A stretch of 23,073 nucleotides of DNA. Origin: a virus. This document shows positions 5,136 to 11,942 of the stretch, piece by piece. Made by a program: the position numbers and the translations under genes. Under the pieces are notes generated by a model that was not told the origin of the DNA, did no database searches, and was given only the letters and a program-made list of their open reading frames with translations. The stretch lies in the IMG/VR virus record IMGVR_UViG_3300008107_001259, positions 1 to 23,073 of that record; one strand, written 5' to 3'. Position 1 is the first letter of the stretch. Every line of letters begins with the position of its first letter.

Positions 5136-5428
5136 TCGAAGGCTTTGACCATGTTGGCACAGACCATGTGTGCAGCGTTTGCTCTTGTGATTTCACAGAT
5201 GACGAGGGCGGCATTCAGGGTTACATCGGGATTATTCCGGTGGCCTTTTGCCCTACTTGCTATTCCGGCATCTGCGATATGGTGGAGCAGCTCGATGGCC
5301 GAGAGTGGGAGGGCCTAACCACAGAAGATAAAAACGAAATTCTGGTAGATGCAGTCCGGCACAACTGGAATGACAAAGTAATAGTGGAGCAAATCGAAGC
5401 CAAACTTAAGGAGAAAAATGCATGGTAG
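5132..5428 (+). CDS. Cys-rich zinc-ribbon-like protein with KLKEKN domain (98 aa)
   Basis: The N-terminal half carries HVCSVCSCDF and, about 24 residues later, AFCPTCYSGIC, two CxxC knuckles spaced as in a zinc ribbon. The C-terminal half (GLTTEDKNEILVDAVRHNWN, then VEQIEAKLKEKNAW) is the module shared with the two preceding genes. A ribbon joined to this module suggests a nucleic-acid or protein-binding adaptor, which is inference. The last seven bases, ATGGTAG, overlap the start of the 388-residue gene, and AAGGAG inside the KLKEKN codons serves that gene. Confidence 0.8.
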   Translation: MIEGFDHVGTDHVCSVCSCDFTDDEGGIQGYIGIIPVAFCPTCYSGICDMVEQLDGREWEGLTTEDKNEILVDAVRHNWNDKVIVEQIEAKLKEKNAW

Positions 5429-6588
5429 CCCTAGCACATTCACTTGCAGACAAGGTTCGGTATTTTGTAAACAAACTGTTTACATACTTCAGAACTACCA
5501 GTGTTAAGACCACTCCAGATGTAGTGCCAGAGGAAAAGCCAGAGCCGCGCAAGCCCCGCAAGTACAACAAAGAGAAGCGCCAAGACTTCTCAAGCCTGCT
5601 GGATCAGCTTGAGCACACATTTAACATTGTTAAATTACCAACAATGACCGCATCTTGGCTTGCAAAAGACTCGATCATTGGCCTAAAGAAGCTTGGCGCC
5701 CATGTGCCAAATCCGTTTTTAATGACTTGGGATGATCAGAAGAGGTTTATTGATGTGACCAAGCCATTGCCGGCCCTGATGTGCATTTCTATATCTTCTG
5801 TAGATACCATCAACACCAGTAAAAAGTTCTACGCAAAGTTTGTTTTTGCGATCAAACTAAAAAAGCTGCCTTGGTGTGTGTCAAAGGAAACGGGCGTTCC
5901 GTATCAGTTTGGAATGTCTTTTGATGTGGACGGCAAGTTGTTCTGGGTCAATATGTACATCACAGTAAACAGAAGGACGGGGGCTATAACTTTTTGCGAT
6001 GAACTAAAAACCACAGCCCATACCATTCCAGCCAAGAGTTCAAACTCGCGCAAGGCAAATGGGAAATCTACTGTTTTTTATACAAAATCCTGGGCCACAG
6101 CAGAATATCTTGAGGATGGTGAACGATCTGTTGATGAGTGCAAGATCATTGCTCAGAACTATTTTGTTGCGATGCATGACTGGTGGTCAGAGCGCGATAA
6201 CCGCTGGAATGTGGTTGTTAAAAAGAATGGTGAGCGCGTGACCTTTGGCGTTAACAACGACCAGACGCCATACTATTTCAAGGACAGAGACAAAACCATC
6301 AAGACGCCAACTGGCCAAGCAAAGAAGATTGTTCACTATGTCAAGGAGCACGAAAGAAAGTACGGCGACAAGATCACGGTGGTCAAAGAGCACATTCGCG
6401 GCCTGCAAGAGTTTGAGTGGGCCGGCTATCAATGCAATGTTATTTCACCAAAGCTTCAGGCAAAAACAGCAGCCGGCTTTACTGCCCCATCAATAGATGA
6501 TGAGGGCGATGAAGACACGGGCAATGTTGTTTACCTTAGTAAGCTGGGCAAAGTGTTAGCAGATTCTGAAGAAAGGCGGTCAGCATGA
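5422..6588 (+). CDS. Large hypothetical early protein (388 aa)
   Basis: I do not recognise it. Residues 1-25 are amphipathic, and 26-55 form a Pro/Lys-rich linker (PEPRKPRKYNKEKRQ). Residues 55-270 form a mixed alpha/beta region with many aromatics (LKKLPWCVSKETGVPYQFGM, FWVNMYITVNRRTGAI). Near 300-365 is a basic segment, GQAKKIVHYVKEHERKYGDK, followed by HIRGLQEFEWAGYQ. The C-terminus is acidic (DDEGDEDTG). No nuclease, polymerase or ATPase motif is visible. The basic segment and its place before the ParB-like and helicase genes hint at DNA binding in replication. The core of the 15-base inverted repeat motif (TTAACATTGTTAA) happens to lie inside it at 5621. Confidence 0.8.
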   Translation: MVALAHSLADKVRYFVNKLFTYFRTTSVKTTPDVVPEEKPEPRKPRKYNKEKRQDFSSLLDQLEHTFNIVKLPTMTASWLAKDSIIGLKKLGAHVPNPFLMTWDDQKRFIDVTKPLPALMCISISSVDTINTSKKFYAKFVFAIKLKKLPWCVSKETGVPYQFGMSFDVDGKLFWVNMYITVNRRTGAITFCDELKTTAHTIPAKSSNSRKANGKSTVFYTKSWATAEYLEDGERSVDECKIIAQNYFVAMHDWWSERDNRWNVVVKKNGERVTFGVNNDQTPYYFKDRDKTIKTPTGQAKKIVHYVKEHERKYGDKITVVKEHIRGLQEFEWAGYQCNVISPKLQAKTAAGFTAPSIDDEGDEDTGNVVYLSKLGKVLADSEERRSA

Positions 6589-6788
6589 ATGAACCAGAAT
6601 TAAACATATGGGAGAAGGCCATGGGCTGGCGCAAACGGCAGATGGTGAAGTCGCAGATCAACGAGGTATCTCAGAAGATACGCAACGACACAATCGAAGA
6701 GGTCGCCAAAGAAATAGAGAAAATGACGGCCTTTGGTCAGGTCACAATAGACAGTTTCACGGTTTACATAAGGAGTATGAAGCGATGA
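6585..6788 (+). CDS. Hypothetical small early protein (67 aa)
   Basis: A charged N-terminal helix is followed by the phrase EEVAKEIEKMTAFGQVTIDS and FTVYIRSMKR. The EVA.EIEKM..FG.dTi.Sf..yIR.MK pattern recurs in small early proteins of many Gram-negative phages and is usually annotated as hypothetical. Start and stop are both ATGA overlaps. No motif beyond that pattern is visible. Confidence 0.8.
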   Translation: MNEPELNIWEKAMGWRKRQMVKSQINEVSQKIRNDTIEEVAKEIEKMTAFGQVTIDSFTVYIRSMKR

Positions 6789-6940
6789 GGCCTTTGAGTG
6801 AAACCACTGCAAGACAGACGATTGCCATGATGCGTTCGATTGCAAGCCACAAACCGATCACGCCTTTTCATTTAATGGCAGCAGATCAGATGGAACAACT
6901 CTTAGAAGAAGTTTTGAAATACAGGAAAGGAAAGAAATGA
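6785..6940 (+). CDS. Hypothetical small helical protein (51 aa)
   Basis: The start taken is the ATG at 6785 in an ATGA overlap; an open frame extends upstream to 6608 but only through the neighbour's sequence. The product, beginning MRPLSETTARQTIAMMRSIA and ending KYRKGKK, is helical with a basic tail. Unknown function. It sits in the same coupled chain as the genes on both sides. Confidence 0.7.
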   Translation: MRPLSETTARQTIAMMRSIASHKPITPFHLMAADQMEQLLEEVLKYRKGKK

Positions 6941-7128
6941 ATGGGTTTGCCAAACAACAATTATCAATCGGCAGTAAGCAGCCGGTACATCAACACAAGG
7001 AGTGCAATAACTGCAATGAAATGAAGCCGCCAGAGGGTGGCATTCAACTTAACCATACAAAATGGCACTGCGCCGCCTGCTGGGCAAACAGAGCCTCAAA
7101 AAGAGCATCAACAAAAGGAAAACAATGA
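6937..7128 (+). CDS. Small zinc-finger-like protein (63 aa)
   Basis: Two CxxC pairs, KECNNCNEMK and WHCAACWANR, are separated by 20-odd residues with a Gly-containing turn, as in treble-clef or zinc-ribbon folds. The C-terminus is very basic (RASKRASTKGKQ). A small nucleic-acid-binding protein is likely; no target is visible. Both ends are ATGA overlaps, the second with the ParB-like gene. Confidence 0.78.
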   Translation: MNGFAKQQLSIGSKQPVHQHKECNNCNEMKPPEGGIQLNHTKWHCAACWANRASKRASTKGKQ

Positions 7129-7949
7129 CCGAAAGAATCAAACTACAAAAGATCCGCCTTGATGGCGGTACTCAGCCCCGTAAAGAGATTGACGAGCCCT
7201 TAGTCCAGCACTACACCGAGGTATTGCTCGAGGGTAAAGACCAGTTCCCGCCTATCGAACTTTGGTTTGACGGCAAGTCATATTGGCCTAGCGATGGCTT
7301 CCATAGATTCCACGCACACAAGCGCGCAGGGTTCTTGGACATTGAGGCCGTAGTCAACCAAGGCACCAAGCGCGATGCATTCTTGGCCTGCCTGAAGGCT
7401 AATGGGAAGCATGGCAAGCCACGCACCCCCGAAGAGCGCCGCTATGTGGTTCAGATGGCCTTAGAAGACATTGAGCTGGGCGAGAAGACCGATGTTGAGA
7501 TCGCTGCAATCTGTGATGTATCGTCAATGACTGTTGGCCGTGTACGCAAGGCCATGGGTCTGGAAAAATCTAATCGTGTTAATCAAGAGGGCAAGAGCGT
7601 TAACATTGCAGGCCGAGGCCCCAAGCCAGCGCCCGAACCCGAACCAGAGTACACCGAAGACGATAAGATGCATGAGCTGGCCATCGAGCACACAGCATTA
7701 TCAGAAGAGAATACCAAGCTCAAAGATATGCTGGCCATCCGAACATTGCCCGTGTCTGAGAAGGCCAGGACGGAAGTTCAGGAAACTATTGAGTCGCTGC
7801 GGGCCGAGGTCAAAGACCTTGAGTTCAAGCTGCGTACCATGACCCAATCACGCAATGAATTCCAAAGTAAGAATGCTGAAATGATCAAGCAATTAAACTA
7901 TTGGAAGAAGCGCGTTGAGAGGGCAGAAAAGGCACTAGAATCTAAATAA
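7125..7949 (+). CDS. ParB/Srx-fold protein with HTH and coiled coil
   Basis: This 274-residue protein has a ParB/sulfiredoxin-type N-terminal domain. The start of the fold is KIRLDGGTQPRKEID, and the nucleotide-binding motif is DGFHR (57-61) within YWPSDGFHRFHAHKRAG, matching the GxxRxxA-like ParB signature. A helix-turn-helix follows (about 121-145, DVEIAAICDVSSMTVGRVRK), then a Pro/Glu linker and a long coiled coil to the end. The family includes partition proteins, nucleases and phage transcription or replication factors. No ParA or centromere repeats are seen here, so partition is not implied. The ATG at 7125 overlaps the previous stop (ATGA); an open frame to 7062 is rejected. Confidence 0.85.
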   Translation: MTERIKLQKIRLDGGTQPRKEIDEPLVQHYTEVLLEGKDQFPPIELWFDGKSYWPSDGFHRFHAHKRAGFLDIEAVVNQGTKRDAFLACLKANGKHGKPRTPEERRYVVQMALEDIELGEKTDVEIAAICDVSSMTVGRVRKAMGLEKSNRVNQEGKSVNIAGRGPKPAPEPEPEYTEDDKMHELAIEHTALSEENTKLKDMLAIRTLPVSEKARTEVQETIESLRAEVKDLEFKLRTMTQSRNEFQSKNAEMIKQLNYWKKRVERAEKALESK

Positions 7950-7955
7950 ACCGAA

Positions 7956-7973
7956 GCTGGGCGGTATCCCAGC
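7956..7973 (+). promoter_or_regulatory. Hairpin directly before the helicase ribosome-binding site
   Basis: GCTGGG (7956-7961) pairs perfectly with CCCAGC (7968-7973) around a 6-base loop. The helicase SD, GGAG at 7975-7978, begins two bases after the stem. There is no T run, so it is not a terminator. It may block 3' decay, be a processing site, or tune helicase translation. It occupies the only real gap inside the early operon. Confidence 0.5.
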
Positions 7974-7985
7974 AGGAGAAATCAA

Positions 7986-9458
7986 ATGCTTAGTTTAAGA
8001 CCGCATCAATCAGATGTTGTGGAGAAGCTCGCACAGGGCTTCAAAGATGGCCACAGAAGCCAGTTGCTATATGCCCCCACGGGGTTTGGCAAAACAGAGG
8101 TGGCCATGGCCATCATGTTAGAACAGGCCAAGCAGCTTAAGAATGTAGCGATGGTGCTAGACCGCATCGTGTTGGTCAATCAAACCAGCACCCGCCTTGG
8201 GAACTATGGAATTAACCATGGTGTTCTGCAGGCGGATCATTGGCGCTACAGGCCTTATGAAAAGATCCAAGTATGCAGCGCGCAGACACTAGAAAGCAGG
8301 GATAACTTCCCTGATGTGTCTATGCTCATCATTGATGAGTGCCATGTGCAGCGCAAGCAAATCATTCAGTTCATCAAAGACAGGCCCGAGATGAAGGTGA
8401 TCGGCCTCACGGCTACGCCTTTTACCAACGGGCTGGGTGATACCTACACCAATGTAGTTGGCGCCAAGCCTACAGGTGACCTGATCGAGGACAAGTGGCT
8501 GACCCCGCTGAAGATCTACATTGCCAAAGAAATCGACATGACCGGCGCCAAGAAAGTTGCAGGCGAATGGTCATCCGATGATGTATCTGAGCGCGGCATG
8601 AAGATCACAGGCGACATTGTCGAGGAGTGGATCAACAAAACAAATGAAGTGTTCGGCGGCCCTCGCAAGACAGTTGTATTTGCATCCGGTGTTGAGCATG
8701 GCCGCGACCTTGTGCGCCAGTTTAATGAGCGCGGTTATAACTTTGTGTCGATCAGTTACAAAGAGGATGACGAGTTCAAAGCCGAGACAATCGAGGATTT
8801 CAGCAGGCCTGACACGAAAATCAACGGACTAATTGCCACAGACATACTGACTAGGGGATTTGACGTCCCTGATGTGATGATTGGCGTGTCTGCGCGCCCG
8901 TTTTCCAAGTCATTTAGCAGCCATGTCCAGCAGATGGGCCGGATCATGCGGCCTTATGACGGCAAAGATTACGGGTTGTGGCTGGATCACTCGGGTAATT
9001 ACCTCCGGTTCAGGAAAGAATGGGATAAGTTGTTTGATGAGGGCGTGACCGAGCTTGAGAACGGCGCCGAGACAGCGAAGAAAGAACCCACAGAGAAAGA
9101 AAAGACCGAGGCCAAGTGCCCGGCCTGCAAGACTTTGTGGGTCTGGCCTGATCGGGTCTGCGGTGAGTGCGGGTTTGAGAAACCCTTAAAGCAAGTCCTG
9201 AATGTCCCAGGTCAATTAACAGAGTTAGAAACAACCAAGCGCGAGCTGGTTACGGAGAATCAAAAGTTTTATTCTGAGCTGATCTTTTTTGCCAAAGCGC
9301 GCGGGTACAAGGAAGGCTGGGCCGCACATAAGTACAAAGAAAAGTATGGCACCTACCCTCGCGGCCTGCACACCAGCCCATTAACAACAAGCTATAAAAC
9401 CAGCGCATGGATCAAGTCGCGCAATATCGCTTGGGCAAAATCAAAGGCGCGCGTATGA
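7986..9458 (+). CDS. SF2 DEAD/DEAH-type helicase with zinc ribbon
   Basis: An ATP-dependent superfamily 2 helicase (490 aa), probably unwinding phage DNA for replication. Motifs in order are the Walker A APTGFGKT (30-37), the DECH box in LIIDECH (117-120), motif III-like LTATPF (141-146), the motif V region ATDILTRGFDVP (284-295), and motif VI QQMGRIMRP (315-323). A four-cysteine zinc ribbon follows (C378, C381, C392, C395), then a helical C-terminal domain with aromatic and basic residues (YKEGWAAHKYKEKYGTYPRG). GGAG lies seven bases before the ATG. It is followed by the primase gene with a 4-base overlap, so the pair is likely a coupled replicative unit. Confidence 0.92.
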   Translation: MLSLRPHQSDVVEKLAQGFKDGHRSQLLYAPTGFGKTEVAMAIMLEQAKQLKNVAMVLDRIVLVNQTSTRLGNYGINHGVLQADHWRYRPYEKIQVCSAQTLESRDNFPDVSMLIIDECHVQRKQIIQFIKDRPEMKVIGLTATPFTNGLGDTYTNVVGAKPTGDLIEDKWLTPLKIYIAKEIDMTGAKKVAGEWSSDDVSERGMKITGDIVEEWINKTNEVFGGPRKTVVFASGVEHGRDLVRQFNERGYNFVSISYKEDDEFKAETIEDFSRPDTKINGLIATDILTRGFDVPDVMIGVSARPFSKSFSSHVQQMGRIMRPYDGKDYGLWLDHSGNYLRFRKEWDKLFDEGVTELENGAETAKKEPTEKEKTEAKCPACKTLWVWPDRVCGECGFEKPLKQVLNVPGQLTELETTKRELVTENQKFYSELIFFAKARGYKEGWAAHKYKEKYGTYPRGLHTSPLTTSYKTSAWIKSRNIAWAKSKARV

Positions 9459-10240
9459 CCTTTGAAGAGTTTGCAAGGGATCATGGCCTCATGATTAAAG
9501 ACCTGATCTTGGATCGTTGGGTGCGTGTTGGGACTGAGGATCACCCTCGGAAACAGAACGGCGCCTACATCTTTGATGGCCACAAGGGGGCAATCATTAA
9601 CTTCGCTGTACATGATCGGCACATACTTTACAAATCCAGCGAGCCGTTCGTGCCCGATCCTAATGCTGCGGCCAAGCGCGAGGCGGCCAAGCAAGAGCAC
9701 CAGCTGCGCCAGCGTAAGGCAGCAGACAAGGCCGCATTCATTCTGAATAACTCCGTTAAACAGCAGCACCCCTACTTGATTCGCAAGGGTTTCCCTGACA
9801 AAGGATTGGTTTGGAATAGCCTGCTTGTCCTACCGATGAGGATCGGCCAGAACTTAGTTGGCTGCCAACTCATTCAGGAAGACGGCACAAAGCGCTTTTT
9901 GTCAGGGCAGCAGACCAAAGGGGCTAGTCTGGTGATTGACAACAAAGGCCGCAATATCCTGTGCGAGGGGTTTGCCACGGGAATGTCTGTGCGTAGGGCC
10001 ATGAAGCATTTGCGCGAGCGCTATACGATTCATGTGTGTTTCTCTGCGGGGAATATGTTAGAAATCGCAAAGAACCTGCGTGACCCGCTGGTGATTGCTG
10101 ACAATGATGCTATGGGGGTTGCGACAGCCAAAAAAATAGCCTCGTTCTATTGGCTAGGCGAGGCTGGAGAGGACTTCAATGACACCGAGCAGAGGATTGG
10201 CACCCAGTTGGCTGCCGAATCCCTGCGCGGGTTTCTGTAG
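9455..10240 (+). CDS. Toprim-domain primase-like protein
   Basis: This 261-residue protein begins at the ATG (MTFEEFARDHG) overlapping the helicase stop; the longer frame from 9407 lies in the helicase's coding sequence. Residues about 165-235 form a Toprim domain: the Glu motif ILCEGFATGMS (E171) and the DxD-like motif VIADNDAMG (D216, D218) are clear. The N-terminal region lacks an obvious zinc-finger set, and the family (P4-like or phage Toprim primases) varies here. It probably makes primers for the linked helicase. Its stop codon abuts the convergent leftward gene with no gap. A 24-base piece of its 3' end recurs at 11270. Confidence 0.88.
   Translation: MTFEEFARDHGLMIKDLILDRWVRVGTEDHPRKQNGAYIFDGHKGAIINFAVHDRHILYKSSEPFVPDPNAAAKREAAKQEHQLRQRKAADKAAFILNNSVKQQHPYLIRKGFPDKGLVWNSLLVLPMRIGQNLVGCQLIQEDGTKRFLSGQQTKGASLVIDNKGRNILCEGFATGMSVRRAMKHLRERYTIHVCFSAGNMLEIAKNLRDPLVIADNDAMGVATAKKIASFYWLGEAGEDFNDTEQRIGTQLAAESLRGFL
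10134..10157 (+). repeat. Primase-end repeat, copy 1 (inside the primase)
   Basis: AAATAGCCTCGTTCTATTGG and the next four bases encode part of IASFYWL of the primase. A 22-of-24 match lies at 11270-11293. The two differences are both synonymous in this reading frame. The repeats lie in the same orientation and bracket the leftward three-gene cassette. Confidence 0.6.
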
Positions 10241-10441
10241 TTATTTGCGAATGCCGGGGTCTAGCTCTCCATCCATGACCATAAAAATCACGCGCTTGGC
10301 GTCATTGATGGCCTCGTTTGCTTGGGCGCTGGCGCCCATAGAGAGCAGCTCTTGCGCGTCAGACATAAGGCCGGCGGCCATCATCAGGGCACCGGTCACT
10401 TTGTAAGTGATCGAGTCTTCAACATCTTCCTTGGTGATCAT
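10241..10441 (-). CDS. Hypothetical helical protein (66 aa)
   Basis: Last gene of the leftward three-gene cassette. It is fully helical with a Met/Ala-rich stretch (TGALMMAAGLMSDAQELLSM) and ends in MDGELDPGIRK. The ATG at 10441 has GGAG eight bases upstream. Its stop codon directly abuts the primase stop from the other strand, with no room for a terminator. No family recognised. Confidence 0.75.
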   Translation of the reverse strand: MITKEDVEDSITYKVTGALMMAAGLMSDAQELLSMGASAQANEAINDAKRVIFMVMDGELDPGIRK

Positions 10442-10445
10442 GGTT

Positions 10446-10631
10446 TTACTCCGTCAAAGAAATTTCAATTTCAGCCATCTTTTGCTTTTGCTCAATGATG
10501 AATTCTTGCAAGTTGTCAAATTCGTCAAAGTCTTCAAGCTTGATTGCTGCACAGTCCAGCTTCTCCAATAGGTCGCTCAAATCGAAATAAACGCATTGGA
10601 TTTGTTCGATGATCATTTTTGATACAGTCAT
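10446..10631 (-). CDS. Hypothetical acidic helical protein (61 aa)
   Basis: A short acidic protein (FDLSDLLEKLDCAAIKLEDF, then DEFDNLQEFIIEQKQKMAEI) with a heptad-like C-terminal helix. A strong AGGAGG six bases before the ATG supports it. It lies two bases after the Api92-like gene's stop, so it shares that transcript. Function unknown; an acidic helical protein could be a protein-binding inhibitor or DNA mimic, but this is a guess. Confidence 0.75.
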   Translation of the reverse strand: MTVSKMIIEQIQCVYFDLSDLLEKLDCAAIKLEDFDEFDNLQEFIIEQKQKMAEIEISLTE

Positions 10632-10633
10632 GA

Positions 10634-11224
10634 TTAACCTCCTAAGTTTGATGGTGAGTGATCGAAGCCGCGCGCCTGAAAATAGTTATCTATTTGCTGA
10701 TAGCTTTCGGGCTCGTCAATTGTGCTGAATTGCTCAAAGTCTTCTGTTGTGTCGGTGCCAGCTTTGTAATAGCCCACAAAACCCATGCCGCACTCTATGT
10801 AGGTGGCCTCTACTTCAAAGCCCATAGCTTCGAGCGCGTGATAAATTGGTACCGGCGGGCTCCAAGCTGTGTCAAACCAAACAGTAAGAACGTGGCCGTT
10901 TAAATCAAATGGCACGTTCTCGTCCAGCCGGGGCTCCCACTTAGTGCCCCATTCACCGATACAGAAATCGTACCAATTTTTGTATCCGTAGAGTTTAAGG
11001 TTCAATTGCTGGGCGGCCTCAAGCTTGGCCTGTTCTTCGCCTTTGCCAACCCAGCCGGCCACAATTTGCAGCGGCTGGGGTATTGGTTTGATCTTGTCAA
11101 AAATCTGCGGCACCTCATCTGCTGCATGAGCGCGGCCAAGTTCGCGCACCAGCTCGGCCAATTTAGCCTCGGATGTTGCGCTCTTTGCTGTAAGTTTTAA
11201 TGAATTTGCTGTCCAATTTGGCAT
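10634..11224 (-). CDS. Api92-like ferredoxin-fold protein (DUF1281 type)
   Basis: Begins MPNWTANSLKLTAK and contains LYGYKNWYDFCIGEWGTKWE, the signature phrases of the Api92/YubB-like family (N-terminal MPNW.xN.l and GYkNWYdWcv..WGTKWd). These proteins occur on plasmids, phages and in integrative elements. The fold is ferredoxin-like and I know no established activity. Length (196 aa) is normal. GGAG precedes the ATG. It is the first gene of the leftward cassette, 26 bases downstream of the 11251 inverted repeat, which may regulate it. Confidence 0.85.
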   Translation of the reverse strand: MPNWTANSLKLTAKSATSEAKLAELVRELGRAHAADEVPQIFDKIKPIPQPLQIVAGWVGKGEEQAKLEAAQQLNLKLYGYKNWYDFCIGEWGTKWEPRLDENVPFDLNGHVLTVWFDTAWSPPVPIYHALEAMGFEVEATYIECGMGFVGYYKAGTDTTEDFEQFSTIDEPESYQQIDNYFQARGFDHSPSNLGG

Positions 11225-11250
11225 TTAAAAATCTCCGTTTTGTTGGGTTA

Positions 11251-11265
11251 ATTAACATTGTTAAT
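11251..11265. promoter_or_regulatory. 15-base perfect inverted repeat, copy 2
   Basis: ATTAACA-T-TGTTAAT differs from the other three copies only at the central base. It sits in the gap before the Api92-like gene, at the border between the leftward cassette and the GC-rich block. Outside the arms TTA and TAG follow, so part of the flank is also symmetrical. Confidence 0.6.
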
Positions 11266-11269
11266 TAGG

Positions 11270-11293
11270 AAATAGCCTCGTTCTACTGGCTGG
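11270..11293 (+). repeat. Primase-end repeat, copy 2
   Basis: This copy starts AAATAGCCTCGTTCTACTGG and matches 22 of 24 bases of 10134-10157 in the primase gene. In the primase frame it reads IASFYWL followed by Glu and a stop. A third, 13-base partial copy (AAATAGCCTCGTT) lies at 11305-11317. It is probably a relic of a recombination or insertion event. Confidence 0.6.
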
Positions 11294-11390
11294 AATAAGT
11301 CTATAAATAGCCTCGTTTTGCCAGCTTGTATGCTGGTCTTGCGGGCTGCCTGTCCGGCCCGGGGGCCGGTGCGTGGTGGGCGGTGGCTGG

Positions 11391-11579
11391 TTATCGCTGG
11401 GCCTCGTTATAACCCAGCGCGTAGAGTCTGCGGGCCTCGGCCCGATCGGCCTCCGATTCAAGGGCCAGCAGAAAATTAAAGTTTTGCATTGCAGCCCGGG
11501 CGCGCGCTGCGTTGCCGGTCAGAATGGCCCGGGCCACTTTGTGGCCGGCTTCGGTGTAGGTGTGCTCAGTTTGTTTCAT
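11391..11579 (-). CDS. Hypothetical Ala/Arg-rich protein (62 aa)
   Basis: The last gene of the GC-rich leftward block. The product (MKQTEHTYTEAGHKVARAIL, then ARARAAMQNFNFLLALESEA, ending GYNEAQR) is helical. The ATG follows CTGAAGG, a variant of the ribosome-binding cassette used across this block. It overlaps the preceding gene by 14 bases. Function unknown. Confidence 0.7.
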   Translation of the reverse strand: MKQTEHTYTEAGHKVARAILTGNAARARAAMQNFNFLLALESEADRAEARRLYALGYNEAQR

Positions 11580-11733
11580 TGTGAACCTTCAGGGCCTCGC
11601 GGGCCAGCTCAATTGATACGGCTAAATTTTCCACGCGCGCCGTGTCGGGCATATCGGGCCCGGCTTGCTCGGCGTAGAAAATAAGCGACTCGAGCGCTTC
11701 GCGGATTGTTTCGGGTTTTGTGTGCCAATTCAT
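11566..11733 (-). CDS. Hypothetical small protein (55 aa)
   Basis: Begins MNWHTKPETIREALESLIFY and ends with a helix to HNETN. The ATG at 11733 overlaps the preceding gene's stop by one base (TAATG), with GGAG six bases upstream. The pattern of an N-terminal tip followed by a helical hairpin is common in small phage proteins. No function is visible. Confidence 0.68.
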   Translation of the reverse strand: MNWHTKPETIREALESLIFYAEQAGPDMPDTARVENLAVSIELAREALKVHNETN

Positions 11734-11942
11734 TATTTACTCCATGCGGAAAGCAGCGGGCCGGCGTTGTAGGCCGGTGCTGCTGGGTTTGAGAATAGGC
11801 CCGGGCCGTGGGTACGGCGGCCCCATGCGTCACGGGCTGCAAGGTTCACCAGCTGCCCCCGTTTAACTGCGTTGTAAACTTGATCGCGCGTGTATCCATC
11901 GGCCAGCAGCTGGGCCATGGTGCGCGGCGTGGTGCAGTTCAT
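11733..11942 (-). CDS. Small winged-helix-like protein (69 aa)
   Basis: Start taken at the ATG at 11942 (MNCTTPRTMAQLLADGYTRD), in an ATGA overlap with the previous stop. Residues 8-36 (TMAQLLADGYTRDQVYNAVK, then RGQLVNL) read like an AcrA- or DpnI-type winged helix: a helix-turn-helix followed by a short hairpin. A small DNA-binding regulator is a reasonable guess. The remainder is Gly/Pro-rich and may be unstructured. Confidence 0.65.
   Translation of the reverse strand: MNCTTPRTMAQLLADGYTRDQVYNAVKRGQLVNLAARDAWGRRTHGPGLFSNPAAPAYNAGPLLSAWSK

Larger units (their letters stand above)
11225..11390. other. Junction region between Api92 cassette and GC-rich block
   Basis: This non-coding gap holds the 15-base inverted repeat, two copies of AAATAGCCTCGTT (11270 and 11305), a hairpin CCAGC-N6-GCTGG (11321-11336) and a very GC-rich palindrome, CCGGCCCGGGGGCCGG (11354-11369). 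Neither hairpin has a T run on either strand, so they are not standard terminators. Base composition changes sharply from about 11330 rightward. Confidence 0.55.

Noticed and set aside
7062-7127. N-terminal extension of the ParB-like protein
   Set aside because: The extra residues overlap the zinc-finger gene and are not part of a ParB fold. The ATG at 7125 has a coupled start.
9407-9454. N-terminal extension of the primase
   Set aside because: These bases encode the helicase C-terminus. The ATG at 9455 is in an ATGA overlap.
11354-11369. GC-rich palindrome as a terminator of the leftward block
   Set aside because: CCGGCCCGGGGGCCGG could form a strong stem, but no T run follows on either strand.
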